A stretch of DNA of 64,000 nt from Bigelowiella natans CCMP2755. Taxonomy: Eukaryota; Cercozoa; Chlorarachniophyceae. Shown here one piece after another: positions 21,501-33,187 of this stretch (within the stretch, counting starts at the first letter, position 1; each line of letters starts with the position of its first letter). Made by a program: the position numbers and the translations under genes. Under the pieces are notes generated by a model that searched no databases, had not been told where the DNA came from, and saw only the letters and a list, made by a program, of their open reading frames with translations. The DNA lies in the NCBI GenBank assembly GCA_000320545.1, contig ADNK01001003.1, positions 1 through 64,000 on the forward strand, written 5' to 3'.

Positions 21501-24500
21501 AGCATCTCATTCGTGTTAAATGTACCCCCCACTGGGACATTGCAGCCAATGCGGACCGTGGGAATCAATGTAGGGGACGTGAAGACGACCTGCGTAGCAT
21601 TTGCCCCTCGCAACCTCCCCGCCACGGCCACGCCGGTCACTATGAGCTGGACGATGTACGTCAGGTCGCTGCTGAGGCCCTGATCATCCGTGTTGATTAC
21701 GAGCGTCGACTGGTTCGCCGAGGCCGGGGGCAGGGCAACAGCGTCGCCGAAGGAGCTCTCCATGCGCCACTCGTACTGGAGGGCGTCCTCGGGGCCGGCT
21801 GCGGGGTCAAACGAAGAACTGCCGTCGATCCGGAAGCTCATGGGCTGCTCTTGCAGCACGGGAACAGTGATGCTGCTGCCGCCCTCGATGACAGCGATCA
21901 CTGGATCGATGAGGACGTTGACGACAACACTCGTATTCAAGCCCACGATGCCCTGGGCGTCCTCCTGTTCCACCAGGATGTTAAAACCGTATACCAGCCC
22001 GAATTGAAGGGTGTCGGGGGGGATCCTCAGGTCGCTGTCGGTTGGATTTGGGACCTGAACGGAGTCATTCGTGAGCAGAAGGCCGACGTTTCCTAGGTTC
22101 TCAGCCAGTCGCGTGCCAGGAAATACCTGGAACCACCTAGTTGTCACCGTGTATCCAACCAGCCCGAGATCGCTTGACTCTGTGCATTCCGGCTCGGCGA
22201 TGAGCGTGCGCACGTCCAAAGGATCTGACCTCCGTTGGAAGATTGTCAGACCGGTGGGTAGGCGGACATCGGGGACGGGCCCTATCAGCTTCAGGATCTC
22301 ATACGGAATGACGCTTTGAGCCCCCAGCCAGTTGACCAACAGCACCTGCACTGCATGGAGGCCTGGGGGGAGCAAGTCGGAGCTAAAATCCGCAGTAGTC
22401 GTATCGAGTTGTAGGTCCGCATTCACTGCCACGGAATCAGCAGAGCCCTCCACGTAAGTCCATTGATACAATGTAAGCTCTCTACCTGCTGTACCGCTGT
22501 GCGCCATCGCTTGCAACGTGATGAGGATGCACGGACCTACTTCCCGAGGCCCAAGGATCTCCACAGACGGAAGCTTGAGATCGACGGGGGCTTCAAGTAG
22601 CAGAGTTGTCTGCGGGGTGAAGGTAGTGCCACTTCGTGGGTCTGCTGAAGGAAATGTGACCACGTCGCCGAGCACCGTAATCACATCGGAGATATTGACG
22701 CTGAATTGCGGGCCAAGTTTGATCTCAACCAAGTCTGGGGCGATCCATGCACAGAGAGGCTCTTCGCCTAGCAGCACGATGGTGTTAGCATCGAATAGCC
22801 CGCTGCAGCTTAGTTCGGGCATGTTCGTGGGCTGGCTGAAGCCTACCTCAATCGTGACGTTTTGGTCGTTAAATACGGCCCTGTTAGCAGTGACGAAGGG
22901 CTGGGGCGTTGGCGTCATAGTCAAGGTCGGAGATGTTGTCTGTGGCGAGGCTGATGTTGGATTCGCAGTGGACACGAAGCTTCTCGAAGGTGCGGTTGTT
23001 AACTGGGGGGAGGAAGAGGAGGAGGTCGTCGGTGCCGTGCTAGTGGTCGGGGCGACGGTGGACCCTGTGGGTATCGAAGAAGGTGCTTCTGCCGAATTTG
23101 TAGATGGGACGGTAGTGGGTGAAAGTGCAGCTGTAGGCGCGCTTGTGATCCCTCCAACTGGGGCTATTGAGGGGGGGAAGGTGCTAACGATTGGGCCATC
23201 GGTCACAGGGCATCTTGTCGTCGTTGGAGCACTTGAGAAGGGGGATGTGCTTGGAGCAGAAGACTGTGGGAATGCTGTCGAGGTAGGGGCAAATGAGAAG
23301 GAGGAGGAGGAGGAAGAAGGGGAGGCAGTTGTGACCATGGGGGCAGCAGAGGAAGGATTCACTGAAGCAGCAGTGGGGACACCGGTCGGTGCCACTGGAG
23401 CGAGTGTTTGAGGTGAGGCTGTTGGCGATGCTGTAAGTCGAGTTGGAGATTCTGTGACTTGGAGAATAGGTGAAACCGTCGGAGTTGCTGTCGGGCTATT
23501 CGTCACTTGAACTGGCGAAATCGTCGTCGGACACGTGGTAGGGCCGGAAGTATCAAAACTGGGTTGCGCTGTCTGTGGTACGGAGGTCGGGCTATCGGTT
23601 ATTTGAGTGGTGGGGTTGGTAGTTTGTGTCGGCGCCATTGTTGCGGTCGGGCTCAGCGTGTTTCCAGAGCAGGGATACTGTACAGAGACTCGTACTACTT
23701 CGTTCCATCGAGGTTCGGACCCCGCAAAATAGCTGTAACCGTTGTGAATGATTACACCTTTTCCATATGCGAACAGAGTGACCCAAGCTTGGGTTTGGTA
23801 GCCGTAGAGTACCGTTGCGCTAGCAGGATAACTTGATGAGTCAAATGGCGCAATTGTATTCTGATTGGGCACCAATTCTGGCCCATTTCGGAATAGTGTT
23901 ACGCCTGCGGCCCTAGTTCTTAGCGCCAATTCATTCACAGCTGCAACGTCGATAGCCCGTTCGACGTTGATGTTAAAGATCCCTAACAAATCCCTGTCTC
24001 GATTGTTGAAATCTCCATGCAAGATCAGCACATTACCATCCCTTACGAACTTCCTGAGACCCTGCCTGTCTTCTGAATTCAGGGCTATTTTAAAATCTCC
24101 ATTCTCCAGCTCGGGAACTACGAAAACCTCGAAACCACTGAGCAGGCTAGTAAGTGCCCCCTGCTGAAACGTTTCTATCAGTGCGACGCGCGCATATTGT
24201 TGTACCGCTGCTAATGTGTTTGCAGTGTCTGATTCCCTGTCAGTGAAAGCACTATCCGTCAGCATGGTTGCTAAGGGACTCGCCCGCCCATTTGGACATC
24301 GCAACGGTGCTGTAGTAGACGCCGTTGGTGATCTCGGAGTCGGTCCAAATGTAGGCAAAGAGGGTGCGGTTCCAGGGCATCCCATCATCACAGACAGTTG
24401 CTCTACTAGATCCCAGTCTGGCTGAGAACCATCGAAGTAACTATATCCGTTATAAACTATGTTTCCCTGCCCATAAGGGAAAACGGTTACCCAGGTTTGG

Positions 24501-25173
24501 GTGCCATTGTCGTATATTGACTTTGCGGTCGGGGGTAGAGAGTTCATATCGATTGGAGTAACAATTCGCTCTCGGGGAAGTGAGGGCGGACCCTGAGCAA
24601 AATCCCCATTAGATCCCTCCGTTGAGATCGGAGCACCGAGTAAGACTTCAGCAAATGATGGCACAGTTCGGACGACATCTATTTCGAAAACTGTCAAAAA
24701 GAAACTGCTGAATCGATTGGTGAATTCACCGTGTATAATGAGGATGCTGCCATCATTTACGAAGTCACGTAAGGCTTTCCGATCGTTGGCAGAAAGAGCA
24801 ATCCCCCAGTCTCGCCGTTCTAACTCGGGGATCAAGAAAACTCGGTACCCCGAGATCTCTGCCCTCAAGTTATCCGGTTGGAAGGATGTGAATGTAGTTA
24901 CTGGTGTGAAAGATTTTACAACGTTGAGATTGCTCAGGGCATCATCTGAAGTGTCCACAAATTCATTGTCGAAGAACACAAGCACCTCTGGAATGGGAGC
25001 ATTCCCGTCGCACGTTGGAAAATTACTGGAACACACACACAAAATAAATGAAAAATTAGAGACCTTTGGAGAATAATGTTGATGATCTCCAAGTACCTTT
25101 GCTGGGCAAGTATTTGAGGCAAAAGGCCTAGCAATACAAGGTTCAGCAGCAGAAAGGGCCAGACCCTTGGCAT
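15569..25173 (-). CDS. polycystin-1-like REJ/GPS membrane receptor, five exons
   Basis: Exons: 25097-25173, 21461-25025, 21035-21185, 20588-20704 and 15569-20238. All introns are GT-AG and in phase; about 2,859 residues. Order: signal peptide (MPRVWPFLLLNLVLLGLLPQ); two tandem alpha/beta repeats at about 40-245 and 280-475 sharing PELE, HG-F-NR, WVT-F-YG-G and NGYSYF-GS, resembling ThuA/glutamine-amidotransferase-like folds; a Ser/Thr/Pro linker to about 715; a REJ region to about 1,500, including FSLSCTGWID created by splicing; a GPS/GAIN motif at about 1,665-1,707 (SCNFWVEE, CETSHFTTF, probable self-cleavage at His-Phe/Thr); about six membrane segments from 1,731; a PDZ-like domain at about 2,410-2,485 (GFRPGTIGIEYLDKIVTRV, EGWRIVSIDG); and Glu-, Ser- and Gln-rich tails. 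Family members are cell-surface sensors, some ciliary. No PLAT domain or polycystin-2 channel core is seen. The function of the N-terminal repeats is inferred from shape only. Confidence 0.88.
15866..15910. repeat. CTG/CTC triplet run, coding
   Basis: Triplet repeat in the last polycystin-like exon, read on the minus strand as Gln/Glu runs. A shorter (CTG)n lies at about 16,073-16,091. Confidence 0.9.
18358..18391. repeat. (TCC)n triplet run, coding
   Basis: Encodes a run of about eleven Glu residues in the cytoplasmic part of the polycystin-like protein. Confidence 0.95.
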
Positions 25174-27507
25174 ACGTGAGATTCTTGCGAAGGAGTCCTT
25201 ATAAACCTGGCCAATCTGAAGACCCTTTCCCTTCTATCAAGGTAGATTCCAGGTAGAGTGTGCTATAATTAAATAAATCCAAAAACAAGACGACTTTAGA
25301 CATGCTGGTATAACTATGTGTTGTTGGTCAAACTTTCCCATTTTACCCATAACAAGATTATTAGATGGGATAATGTGCACGTCCCAGAGGAAAATGGCAT
25401 GCCCAGATTTGGAACTCTCAATGCAATGGTCCCAAAAAAAGTAATAGTTTCTAGTAGTGGTTATATTTTCTAATAATCGTATTCATAAACTTTGTATTAG
25501 CCGTGTAGTGCAAATAGTTTCCCTGTCTGCAACGTAGCTAAGTATTGTGTCGGAGCTTTGTACTGCTCTTCAGCGTCGAAAAAGTAGATACTAACCCCCC
25601 CCCTTTCGTAAAATAAGCATAGACATACATTGGGAATAAACGAGGAGAAAGGATTATCGGAGCTAGTTGCCTGGACTCCGCTCCAATGTAATCGACTTAT
25701 TTTTAAACTAAAGGGTCGGGGATGTCGAATGCAATCCAAATTAGGAGATATGGTCCCAAAATACGCCCCTGATGTAGGTAGAAAACTTGGGAAATTCATC
25801 GTGCGACAGACGGAATCTCCACTGTGTGAGCTTTCTGCGCGTGCGTTGTACATTCTAGCACGCACTACTCCACGATATTCAGCCTGCAAGAGTAACTACA
25901 TGTTTCCGAGAACCAGTACCAGCAACTCCAATTTTCTTCGGATTAGAAATTCGCCATTTGTTCAGATTTCTCAACATTCCAAATGTTATTCTAATATGGG
26001 GATAAAACTCCATCTAGGTTACAGATGCAAGACGCTGTTAACAAAAATACTCGCTTTCACTCAAATATTTGGATCATTTCTCATCCTTGTAGGTTGAACA
26101 AAGCCCGCATGCGACAAGTGATGATGGATGTCGACACGCAAAGACACAGACGATTGCATCACTAAAGTTGTAAACATAGATTGAGATACATTTTCTGCAT
26201 GTCCTTCTTTTGATGTTCTGAAAATGTCTGTAAAAGACACCCAACCTTTTAAAAAATTTAGGTATTCCATTGTATTCTGGCAACGAAATTCCCAATCATG
26301 GCTGGTTTAAAATGAGAATTATGTCTCATCCTTCCAAAAGCAAACATTCAGAGTATCGGCTGCCAGATGTTCTCCGTTCTCCACAACAGGCAACAGGCCA
26401 ACACGCTTTGGAGGTGAAGAATACACATAAGACATGGAAATTTTGGAAAGTTTTTGGTGTCGTACCCTTTTTGTAAAAATAGGTGAAAACACATCGAACG
26501 ACTTCAAACCATATCAGACAAAGGCAATTTTCACCTTTTTAGAAATGAACAGTAACGACAAAGCAAATTATTTGACGCATGCTTTCAATAAGCTTAGCCC
26601 AGTAATTTAGTTTGTCTCAATTATTCAGTACATTTAACACCATTGGGGGAGATTCGATATGATGGAAATTGTGTAAAAGTGGTAGCAGTTTGTTGTCGTA
26701 ACTTATTGAAATCAGAAGAAATTACACGTCTGGATGATATGCTTGATAAAACCTGATCTAAATTACACATCGCAAACTGTTCTGGGCTTAAGATTCACAT
26801 CATCCCGTACAACAATGAATGCCCAAAAAAACCCACCTACGACAGGATTCTTGATTAATTCTTTCATAGAATAGAATGAATATTACCCTGGTTGGCATTT
26901 GCTAAGTAAATCGCTATTTTGATTTTCGAGGTGAAATCTAGTCTGTTGAAGTTCAGGAGAATCCCAGATTAATCGAAATCTTCTCAGTTTGGGGGGATAT
27001 ATTGATATTTTTCTTTGTCGTAACAAAATAAAGTATTGAATTTAGGTCATTTTGTGTCTGTGACGACTTGCTGGTAGTCTGAAGGCAAGGGGATACTAAA
27101 CTTGAGGAGAATCAAGACCGTGAGAGGTCCAGGATAGATGAGTTGATGTAGATGAGTTGATGCCAATACTGATGTGAGGAGAAAGCTAAAATAATAGGGG
27201 ATGCGATGAGACGATTTAGATGAATTTCCATGATAAAGTAAAGAGAGATGGGGAACCATGCCATGAAATTCAAGGCCAGTTCCAATCCCTCAAATTACTT
27301 TTATCTCTGAGTTCGCATTTCGAGCAAGGGATCACGGGTTCATTTTGCAGGAGATATAGGGAACAAACTGTTTTTCAACAATTCCATAGCCAAGAAGTTA
27401 TCGCTAATGTTGTTTACTTGCGGTCACATTTCTTAGACTTGGCAATAAAGAATAGCACAGATCAATTCTTCTTCAGTGTACCAATTCGACTCGCAGGATA
27501 ATCGACC
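25174..27507. other. 2.3-kb intergenic region, weak ORFs only
   Basis: This lies between the divergent polycystin-like and ARP2 genes and should contain both promoters. Two short frames look somewhat protein-like: 25497-25799 (-, ATG, 100 codons, with KISRLHWSGVQATSSDNPFS) and 26312-26476 (+, ATG, 54 codons, with KHSEYRLPDVLRSPQQATG). Neither has support beyond residue character. No RNA gene was recognised. Confidence 0.4.
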
Positions 27508-29000
27508 ATGAGCAAGACTCCTATCGTTTGCGATAACGGAACGGGTTTTGTAAAGCTAGGGTATGCTGGCGACTACTTTCCCACTCATGTGTTCCCCTCT
27601 ATGGTGGGAACGCCGACCATGAAGTACTCTGAAGAGTTTGAAGATGTAGACTTGAAGAAGGTAACGCAATTATTTGTGCAATTCTCGCCGATTGCATGTT
27701 TTCTCAACAAATCAACTGTGTGTAGGTCGTTGTCGGAGATGAAGCTCAAAAGTACAGGCATATGCTCGAGGTTAAGTACCCTGTAGCAGCAGGAAAGATC
27801 CTGTACTGGAAGGGCGACTACTCCATCCACCACATCTGGGAGTACGCATGGAAAGAAAAATTAGAGATCAATCCATCCGAGCACAATATTTTGCTGACAG
27901 AAGCACCCTCAAACCCAAAGTCAAATAAGCTTAGAATGCTTGAGGCGATGTTGGAGAAGTACCAATTCGCTGGTGCGACATGCGTGATGCAGGCAATTCT
28001 TGCCCTCTATGCTCAGGGACTAGACACAGGTGTAGTGCTTGACGCTGGTGATGGAGTCTCACATTGTATTCCTGTGTGGGAAGGAGTTATGCTTAAGAAC
28101 GAAATTAAGCGACTTGATGTTGCTGGGAGGAACGTTACTGAACGTCTCATTAAGCTTCTGCAAGCCCGCGGCCATAACTTTCATAGATCTGCAGATATGG
28201 ATACTGTGCGTCAGGTATACTTACCTTTCTCCTCTCTTGTGTACTCGTATCACGACGTCAATAATCCTTATTCAGATAAAGGAAAAACACTGCTACATTG
28301 GTTACGATCTGGAAGTTGAGAACAAGCTGGCTGTTGATACGACATGCTTGACAACAAAATATAAGCTTCCGGATTCGCGAGTCATTACTCTGGGAGCAGA
28401 GCGCTTTCAAGCTCCTGAAGTGCTCTTCCAGGTAAGGAGATGCTTTGACACATAAACTGAATGGCATAAGACATGATGTTCTCCTTTCAGCCACACTTGG
28501 GTGACGAAAAGTACGCAGAGCAGAAAGGAATTCACGAGATGGTGTACAACATGATCATGGGGGTGAGTTTCATTACAGATACGATATTGATACGGTACAC
28601 ATAATATGCTTATCAATTTTTGCCAGTGTGATATTGATCTCCGGAAAGATTTCTTCAAGAGGATTGTGCTCTCGGGAGGAAGCACTATGTACCCTGGACT
28701 TCCGACCCGTTTGGAGAAGGAAATTCAAAAATTGGTGCTTGAGCGGAATTTTAAGGGCGACAAGGCTTTGTTAAAAAAATTCAAGATTAAAGTGGAGGTG
28801 CAATGATGATTTCGTTACAGAATGTGAACATATGTGACAGATATATCTTGTAGGATCCTCCACGCCGGAAGTATATGGTTTTCCTTGGAGGCGCTGTCCT
28901 TGCAGATCTCATGAAAGACAACCAGGAATTCTGGATATCGAAGGAAGAATGGGCTGAAAAGGGAGGAGAAAGGGTTCTTGCCGAGCGTTGGAAAATCTAA
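27508..29000 (+). CDS. ARP2: actin-related protein 2 (Arp2), six exons
   Basis: Nucleator subunit of the Arp2/3 complex, which starts branched actin filaments in the cytoplasm. Exons: 27508-27660, 27726-28214, 28276-28431, 28491-28562, 28627-28797 and 28854-29000. All five introns are 56-65 nt, GT-AG and phase 0. The product is 395 residues, the normal Arp2 length. Diagnostic pieces: [19 protein letters not shown] (nucleotide loop 1), [18 protein letters not shown] (second phosphate loop), [36 protein letters not shown] (adenosine motif) and [19 protein letters not shown]. This last Pro-Pro-Arg-Arg-Lys stretch is typical of Arp2 rather than actin or Arp3. It is complete, with no missing motif seen. 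Confidence 0.96.
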
Positions 29001-29273
29001 ACATTTATTCCCACATATCGACCTCATCTAATCAATGCAAATTAAAGTAGCTATGTTCGTACATTTATCACGAACTTAGCAGTCAGCTCCGCGACAAAGT
29101 AATAAACATCGCAGATATGTAATACCTAGAATACGTCTAGTAATAAGGGCTGGTTACAACATGAGGTAATCCGCGCATTGCACGCACATGTCGTGTTAAT
29201 TATTCAAGGCACCAGTAGTCTGCGGCCACATGTCTAGATCGAGCTGAGCATGTGAGCGTACGTAGTTCTTGCC

Positions 29274-29275
<2 letters not shown>

Positions 29276-29309
<34 letters not shown>
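29276..29309. repeat. (CA)n microsatellite
   Basis: CA run. A TG run follows about 100 bp later, so the two could pair as an inverted repeat in single strands. Confidence 0.95.
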
Positions 29310-29313
<4 letters not shown>

Positions 29314-29407
29314 TACACACACAAACATAAATGCATGCATTGTAGCATGAGGTGCATGTATATGTGTGTCCGTGCAGTAAACTGCATGATCGTGTACACA
29401 AAACGAT

Positions 29408-29444
<37 letters not shown>
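29408..29444. repeat. (TG)n microsatellite
   Basis: TG run, complementary to the CA run at 29276-29309. Confidence 0.95.
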
Positions 29445-29447
<3 letters not shown>

Positions 29448-30167
29448 CGCACAAGAATCATGCACGACACTACTAGCTGCACTTGCACATTGTCTGCGCT
29501 ACGATGGCACGATGTACAAGTCAAGCAGACGCTGTTCATCACTTGCATGATTTGCTTTAGTGTGCAAACACAACGCAGCTAGTAGAACATGCAGAGCAGC
29601 ACGTACAGCAGCTAGAGCGGCTGCGATGCGCTATACGTGCGTGTGCACCTGCCATGATGACAGCTTTGTTATGATGCTAGAATGGGTTTGTTCTGCGATA
29701 GCATTGTGACTCTCGGCCATTCTAGCGTATCGTAGTGCATGTGTGAAGCATCGCAGCACCCACAATAATTTTCAAACATTATAGCCATTCATCAAATATG
29801 CATTATGCATTGCGATCGACTAGTGCGTGCATGTGTACGTTCGTATTGCACACATATGTGGAGCGTGCATCCACGCTAGCTATGTGTACTGCTCACTATG
29901 TTTCGATGCACCATTATCGTTGCAATGACAGTTCAATTTGTTTACTGTATCATCCACGATCGACAGCATACATGTATCATGCTATATGCATCGCTGCCAG
30001 CGCATGCAAACTTCCCAGCGAAAACACACTATGCTAGCTGGGCCGCAATGTGTCACACATGTCACATTTCGCATTTGTGTCCAAACGTACTACTGTTGTG
30101 ATTAGTCATCATTGCTACATCGCCACACTTCACTTTGACATGTAGCAGCTGCATAATACTGGAGGAT

Positions 30168-31169
30168 TCAAGAAAGCACGAATTTAGCTTCGCTCGTCCT
30201 AAATCCACAAGGCTTTAAATTCGAGCTAGAATTTGTAGTCACGGATTTTAATTTCGCCTTTGGCACAAACAGGCCTGGTGCTGCTGGTCCATCCTCATCA
30301 TCGTTCTCCCCATCGTCAGCCCGCGTGTATCTAGAAGAATAGCAGCATGAGATAATTGCAGTTCCCCAACTTAGGCTTATTTATCACTTTCATGTCATAC
30401 CCAATGCAATTGTCATCCAGCATCACTATCTTGGCTCCGAGCCATGCAGAATTATCAGATGAAGAGTTTCCTTCCTATCCACAAAATAATGAGTAAATGA
30501 CGACTATGGTCAGATGCATGGAAAGCCCAACGAGTCTATAGTTGATTGCGTACTTTGCCAGCCGATTCTGCGACGTGCGTCTCCAGGAGCAATCTCTCTG
30601 CTATATGAGACGAAAAGAGATTCCAAAACGCAGACGCCGTTTCCTGTATCAACCCAGTCACCAAAATCAATATTGCCCAGTAGTAAAGGGGTAATGATAT
30701 ATTACTGGAATGTCCAGAATGTTTCTCTTTTTACTGTCGCGACAAAGGTCTATAGCAACGAGACTGTTGATGGGAGGAATTTTTGTTGGCCACGTTGGAA
30801 GAACAAGATTTTTCAAGATGGAAAGCTCCATTATGAGTAGGAAGCTGTGTGGGTGCACGCACCTTAATTCTCTCAGAGATATCTGCTTCGAATCGAGTAA
30901 TGTTTGCACTCTGTGAGGCGTACCGACCTTCGTTTTATGGGACCAGCATGGAAGATAAGGCAGAACACGGAAACAGACATGGGTGGCAAAATGAGAGAAG
31001 AAAAGAAACACGCAAAGACAAGATAAGAGGAATAAACAGCAGTTAATTTGGAAAAATGAGTATGAGTGTGACCCCGGCAATGACTGGATTATTTTTCACA
31101 TATAGCCCTTGTTCCGCCGGCTTTGAAGACTAGGAGCGGTAACAAAGCAAAAACACCAAACCACCTCAT
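30168..31169 (-). CDS. signal-peptide membrane protein, six-exon model, unknown family
   Basis: ATG at 31169; MRWFGVFALLPLLVFKAGG is a clean signal peptide. Model exons: 31100-31169, 30863-30927, 30735-30763, 30554-30704, 30401-30474 and 30168-30330; 183 residues. Borders are GT-AG and phases match. The best-supported part is the last three exons, giving ETASAFWNLFSSHIAERLLL, then NSAWLGAKIVMLDDNCIG, then an acidic and Pro/Lys tail ending FRTSEAKFVLS. Exon 30554-30704 also holds a membrane-like segment (LPLYYWAILILVTGL). The weak point is a 30-nt intron at 30705-30734; an alternative skips it and uses a 62-nt intron at 30644-30705 with another upstream frame. This would be a type I membrane or secreted protein. 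No family is recognised. Confidence 0.42.
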
Positions 31170-31305
31170 TAGCAATTAAATGACACGACTGGAGTTTAAA
31201 AAGTTGTGGAGAGAAACGAAGCTGACTTTGGCAGAAAGCCGTGCGATGAATTTCTCTCCCCCGAGCTCTGTCCTGAGATCCCTAAGAATTCAGTAACGCA
31301 ATGAA

Positions 31306-31701
31306 CTAAGTTGTGTGAAACTGCGGAGGAACAGCCCGAAACCACCTGCATATTTCCGCAGCACGACCGACACTGCTTGTTAATATCATCAGTGGAAAGC
31401 TTCCAGGGTTGTTCTCGTCCTGGGATCTGCTATGATCAGTACCGTTATTATGACGGACGAGATCTCTGAACCGCATCCTTTGATGACGTGTTGATTGTTG
31501 GCGTCTCTTCGCGTTCAAAACTTCCGGCTGCAGCAACAGCCTCAGTCTTGCCGCCAACGACACGCTCCTCCTTTGTGATCCTCTGCCCCTTTTAAGGAAG
31601 GGAAGATTTGTGATGCAACCTCCCGACGACAAAGTTGCGCTGGTGTTGGGGGAGAGAAAAGAGACTGGCTCCTGTTTCAATCGTCGTCTGTTGTAAAACA
31701 T
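31306..31701 (-). CDS. hypothetical basic protein, 131 codons
   Basis: ATG-started frame with an Arg-rich product (FLKRGRGSQRRSV, NAKRRQQSTRHQRMRFRDLV). Its start codon overlaps, on the other strand, the ATG of the spliced plus-strand gene at 31700. Two real starts could hardly share those bases, so one of the two is probably false, and this one has no supporting splice or domain evidence. It could instead be an upstream exon of the gene at 30168-31169. Confidence 0.25.
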   Translation of the reverse strand: MFYNRRRLKQEPVSFLSPNTSATLSSGGCITNLPFLKRGRGSQRRSVSLAARLRLLLQPEVLNAKRRQQSTRHQRMRFRDLVRHNNGTDHSRSQDENNPGSFPLMILTSSVGRAAEICRWFRAVPPQFHTT

Positions 31702-32019
31702 GACGTTATCGAAAAGTAGATCATCTTTGGCTTCAATCGCCTTCCTAATACAAATTTTGATTCTCGCCCGCTACACATATTTCCCCTTCTTTTTCACCCC
31801 CTTTTTACCGTTTCGCCGGGTTTTCTTTCCTATCCATGGTTCGTGCACACTTTGCAACCAACCACCGGCCCTAAAAAATGAGATGGAGATGAAGAAGGAA
31901 AAAAGGCAGTTCGATGATGAGAATGAAGTAAAAATGTTCAGGCAATTTCTCCTCAGAGCGCGTTTATTTTTTTTCTCCAGCCATACTCTGACGCCCTTAA
32001 TAATTTAGTAGAAAGTTAA
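31700..32019 (+). CDS. small protein with N-terminal hydrophobic region, two exons
   Basis: Exons 31700-31927 and 31981-32019, with a 53-nt GT-AG phase-0 intron and a long pyrimidine tract before the acceptor; 88 residues. The N-terminal half is hydrophobic (SIAFLIQILILARYTYFPFF), suggesting a membrane anchor or targeting signal. The rest is charged (NEMEMKKEKRQFDDENE) and ends, after splicing, in PYSDALNNLVES. The clean splice that avoids a less protein-like read-through supports a real gene. No family is recognised. Confidence 0.5.
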
Positions 32020-32683
32020 TCTTGACGACCACCTGTTGATGCGGGGTACAGGTGGAGATGAAATCTGCAATTTCATTCAACTCGCAGTCTACGAGGGCCT
32101 AATGTATGTAGTATGGCATCGTTTCATCAATATCCTGAATGAGCCCAAGATATCCGCTTTTCATGCGCACCTTTCGTTGATTCTTCCCCCTCTCTGACTT
32201 GATACGAGTTGGAACTGTGCCTGCAGCATCTACTTCTGGTTTTGATTGGAGATGGTTTGTATGCGAGGGAAAGAGCATAGATGCTGCTCCATTTGCTGTC
32301 GTCGGTCCCGTTATTTTACTTGAATTTTCGCATCTGGTAGTGTTGGCAAGCCTGTCGTTTGACCTCTGCTTCTGAAGAGGGGTAGAGCAGTCAGTGGATA
32401 CTCACGAAGAATGGTTTCCGGTGCAAAAATAAGAAAACATGATTACCTTTAACTTGAGCATTTGTCTCCTCTTAGCTCTTCGCTCCTACATTACAAAGTT
32501 CTTGTGACTACTTCTCACAAAAGCACATACATGAGACGATAATTGCTGAAGTATCGTCTGGACTGAACTCACAGCTCACTGCTGGGTACCTTACGGTCTA
32601 TCCTTCTCCGGACTTTCGCTTGGTCTAAGTTTTTTTGCATTTGAATGAACTTCCGTTTCCCTGAAGATATAAGAAGCCACCCT
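32020..32683. other. stretch without a supported gene
   Basis: No convincing exon was seen. The part near 32,570-32,683 is open on the minus strand in a second frame (TQQLVLAQLKRKGWLLISS) and could extend the neighbouring gene. Confidence 0.4.
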
Positions 32684-33187
32684 TTACGTTTCAGTTGAGC
32701 AAGTACAAGTTGTTGTGTCATCGTACCAGTGTATGATCTTCTGTTCCTCAAAATTATCTGTTTTGCGTGTTAAGATTGTTGTTTTGAAAACTTACTGAAC
32801 TCCCGACGCTCAAGAGTTGCTTTTCCCCCTCCTCCACCAGCCTTGATGTAACTAGGCCACAATTGATATGTTGATCGATACTGTGTGCACGGAGAAATGT
32901 TTCCAGCAAAGGGGCTGACCCTGCTGCGTGGTCTGGAGGTACATCTTGCTGGCCGATTGTCGAATTCTATAATCGAGATGGGGGCTGAAGCCCTTTCCCG
33001 CGTTGACTTGCGATGGAAACTTTCTGAAAGGAGGAGGAACACGGGCAGCATTAGCTGACGATTTCTGGCAGTAGCCAATTTAGATTGCGTTAGTGTACCG
33101 CATGGCTGCAAGCGAGGTAGCTGCGATTGTTCTTTTTGAGCCGACACTGATGCGGTGATCGCGAGTAGAGCCAGTGCATATGAGCAT
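32684..33187 (-). CDS. small intron-rich gene, unknown family
   Basis: Proposed exons: 33099-33187 (ATG at 33187), 32882-33023, 32796-32841 and 32684-32757 (TAA); 116 residues. Introns of 75, 40 and 38 nt all have GT-AG ends and consistent phase. The strongest joint is the first (donor gtacac, acceptor after a pyrimidine run), giving IAATSLAAMRKFPSQVNAGK then HLDYRIRQSASKMYLQTTQQ and PLCWKHFSVHT. The third exon ends at a strong gtaagt donor. Two other frames are also open here: one reads 197 codons unspliced, and another gives RLVEEGEKQLLSVGSS joined to IILRNRRSYTGTMTQQ. The 3' half is therefore uncertain. Confidence 0.38.

Larger units (their letters stand above)
29001..30167. other. repeat-rich stretch without a supported gene
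   Basis: Holds two CA/TG microsatellites and many tgcatg/cgatcg words. No coding frame with splice borders was found. Confidence 0.5.

Noticed and set aside
29276-29444. Regularly repeated CA/TG units as a possible CRISPR or satellite array
   Set aside because: Simple dinucleotide microsatellites without spacers, in a eukaryotic setting.
30554-30710. A third open frame (DFGDWVDTGNGVCVLESLF) on the minus strand in the gene at 30-31 kb
   Set aside because: It cannot be spliced in phase to the well-supported next exon (30401-30474) without a stop.
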